The notes below the pieces were generated by a model that was not told where the DNA came from, ran no database searches, and saw only the letters and a program-made list of their open reading frames with translations. From Chitinophagaceae bacterium (lineage in GTDB: Bacteria; Bacteroidota; Bacteroidia; Chitinophagales; Chitinophagaceae): a DNA stretch of 8,525 nucleotides. Position 1 is the stretch's first letter, and every line of letters starts with the position of its first letter. Shown in pieces: positions 7,561 through 8,525 of the stretch. The translations under genes and the position numbers were made by a program. The stretch lies in the NCBI GenBank assembly GCA_016786525.1, contig JAEUVW010000193.1, forward strand, positions 1 to 8,525, written 5' to 3'.

Positions 7561-7568
7561 CAAATATA
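7561..7568 (-). promoter_or_regulatory. Promoter -7 box of the T9SS Ig-repeat gene
   Basis: The minus strand reads TATATTTG, a full match to TAnnTTTG, in an A/T-rich stretch 58 bases upstream of the ATG at 7502. The implied leader is about 50 nucleotides. A TTG -33 element is not clear. Its place downstream of the panB stop shows that this gene can be transcribed independently of panB. Confidence 0.65.
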
Positions 7569-7634
7569 GTAAATTAACCTATTGAAAATCCTTAAACGTT
7601 ATCTTAAATAAAAAGATAATTTTATTCTATACGA

Positions 7635-7645
7635 AGGCGACGCCT
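7635..7645 (-). other. Short GC palindrome just after panB; weak terminator candidate
   Basis: AGGCGACGCCT is an odd-centred palindrome 7 bases past the panB TAA stop, able to form only a 4-bp stem with a 3-base loop. It is followed on the minus strand by an A/T-rich stretch but no clean T-run. It is the only GC-rich dyad before the next promoter, so it may contribute to ending the panB transcript. Alternatively, panB may read through into the next gene. Confidence 0.25.
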
Positions 7646-7651
7646 GTGCGG

Positions 7652-8467
7652 TTAATACTGTTCCGACTCGTTGGGAAAGCGGCGGCCTTTGACATCATCT
7701 ATATAATGTTGGGTGGCTTTCGTGATCTCCTCAAACAGGTTGTGATAGCGGCGCAGGAATTTGGGTGAAAAGTCTTTGTTGATGCCCAGCATATCATGCA
7801 TGACCAGCACCTGCCCATCCACATGCATGCCTGCCCCGATGCCGATCACCGGTATTTTCAGTTCTTCTGCCACGCGTTTGCCCAGGCTGGCGGGAATTTT
7901 TTCCAGCACGATTGAAAAGCAGCCGGCCGCCTGCAGGGCTTTGGCATTTTCTACCAGGGTCTCAGCTTCTTCCTCTTCCTTTGCCCGTACGGCGTAGGTG
8001 CCGAATTTGTTGATCGATTGGGGGGTAAGCCCCAGATGCCCCATTACCGGTACCCCGGCGCTGACAATACGGCTGATGGACTCACATTCGTCTTTCCCGC
8101 CTTCAAGCTTGATGGCATGGGCACCGGTCTCTTTCATGACCCTGATCGCGGATTCCAGGGCTTTCTTGCTGTTGCCCTGGTAGCTGCCAAAGGGCAGGTC
8201 TACGATGACGAGGCAACGCTGTATGCCGCGCATCACGCTCTGGGCATGGTAGATCATATGGTCCAGGGTGATGGGCAGGGTCGTGCTGTTGCCCGCCATT
8301 ACATTGGAAGCAGAGTCGCCTACCAGTAAGACGTCAATGCCTGCGGCGTCGAGGATACTGGCCATAGAAAAGTCGTACGCGGTCAGCATACTGATCTTTT
8401 CATTGTTTTGTTTCATCCACTGCAGGGTGTGGGTCGTAACGCGTTTGATCTCGGAGTGTACAGACAT
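7652..8467 (-). CDS. panB: 3-methyl-2-oxobutanoate hydroxymethyltransferase (ketopantoate hydroxymethyltransferase)
   Basis: PanB transfers a one-carbon unit from 5,10-methylenetetrahydrofolate to 3-methyl-2-oxobutanoate, giving ketopantoate, the first committed step of pantothenate and CoA synthesis in the cytoplasm. The 271-residue length fits the family (about 260-280), and the protein is a complete TIM barrel of the phosphoenolpyruvate/ketopantoate superfamily. Visible signatures are MLTAYD (27-32), VGDS with metal-binding Asp51, DLPFGSY with Asp90, IKLEGG with Lys120 and Glu122, MGHLGLTPQS (142-151), LEKIP with the catalytic-type Glu189, and GIGAG (209-213). These correspond to the residues known in E. 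coli PanB (Asp45, Asp84, Lys112, Glu114, Glu181). The ATG at 8467 gives the usual short N-terminal extension before the barrel. No panC, panD or panE is visible next to it, so the rest of the pathway lies elsewhere or upstream of the window. Confidence 0.98.
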   Translation of the reverse strand: MSVHSEIKRVTTHTLQWMKQNNEKISMLTAYDFSMASILDAAGIDVLLVGDSASNVMAGNSTTLPITLDHMIYHAQSVMRGIQRCLVIVDLPFGSYQGNSKKALESAIRVMKETGAHAIKLEGGKDECESISRIVSAGVPVMGHLGLTPQSINKFGTYAVRAKEEEEAETLVENAKALQAAGCFSIVLEKIPASLGKRVAEELKIPVIGIGAGMHVDGQVLVMHDMLGINKDFSPKFLRRYHNLFEEITKATQHYIDDVKGRRFPNESEQY

Positions 8468-8488
8468 ACCAATGTTTATAAAAGTGCG

Positions 8489-8496
8489 TAAAGGTA
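8489..8496 (-). promoter_or_regulatory. Candidate -7 box of panB
   Basis: The minus strand reads TACCTTTA, matching TAnnTTTG except for the final base, 21 bases upstream of the panB ATG. Only 58 bases upstream of panB are visible, so a better promoter or co-transcription with an upstream gene outside the window cannot be excluded. Confidence 0.3.
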
Positions 8497-8525
8497 AGGT
8501 GCTTGTACTGATAAAAGGAGCGGGC

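Noticed and set aside
7599..7619. Inverted repeat TTATCTT/AAGATAA between panB and the next promoter
   Set aside because: The 7-bp stem has a single G/C pair and no T-tract after it, so it would be too weak for an intrinsic terminator.

Overview
The window reads as chromosomal DNA of a Bacteroidota bacterium, most likely a Chitinophagaceae member such as Chitinophaga. The lineage call is inference. It rests on a type IX secretion (T9SS) C-terminal sorting domain, large secreted proteins built from Ig-like 'YQW' modules, TAnnTTTG-type promoter boxes, A/T-rich leaders without a Shine-Dalgarno sequence, and Bacteroidota-like EF-G and PanB sequences.

All four genes lie on the minus strand, so transcription runs from high to low coordinates. 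From right to left they are: panB (7652-8467), the first committed enzyme of pantothenate/CoA synthesis; an 888-residue secreted T9SS substrate with seven Ig-like modules (4836-7502); fusA, encoding elongation factor G (2478-4625); and the first 752 codons of another large secreted protein (1-2257). That last gene runs off the left edge and has a signal peptide, an alpha/beta N-terminal domain, two Ig-like modules and a Pmp-like beta-helix repeat region.

No intergenic gap exceeds 220 bp. The gap after fusA (2258-2477) holds a strong intrinsic terminator and the putative promoter of the leftmost gene. The gap 4626-4835 holds the terminator of the Ig-repeat gene, a second hairpin sharing its stem sequence, and the fusA promoter. 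The gap 7503-7651 holds the promoter of the Ig-repeat gene, and 8468-8525 a weaker candidate for panB. Two genes have a clear terminator and two a clear promoter box, so the region looks like a row of single-gene transcription units rather than an operon.

The genes do not form a visible pathway: two housekeeping genes (CoA synthesis, translation) are interleaved with two surface or secreted proteins. I found no RNA gene, mobile element, CRISPR array or defence system. The least understood part is the truncated left-hand protein, whose domain order I cannot assign to a named function.
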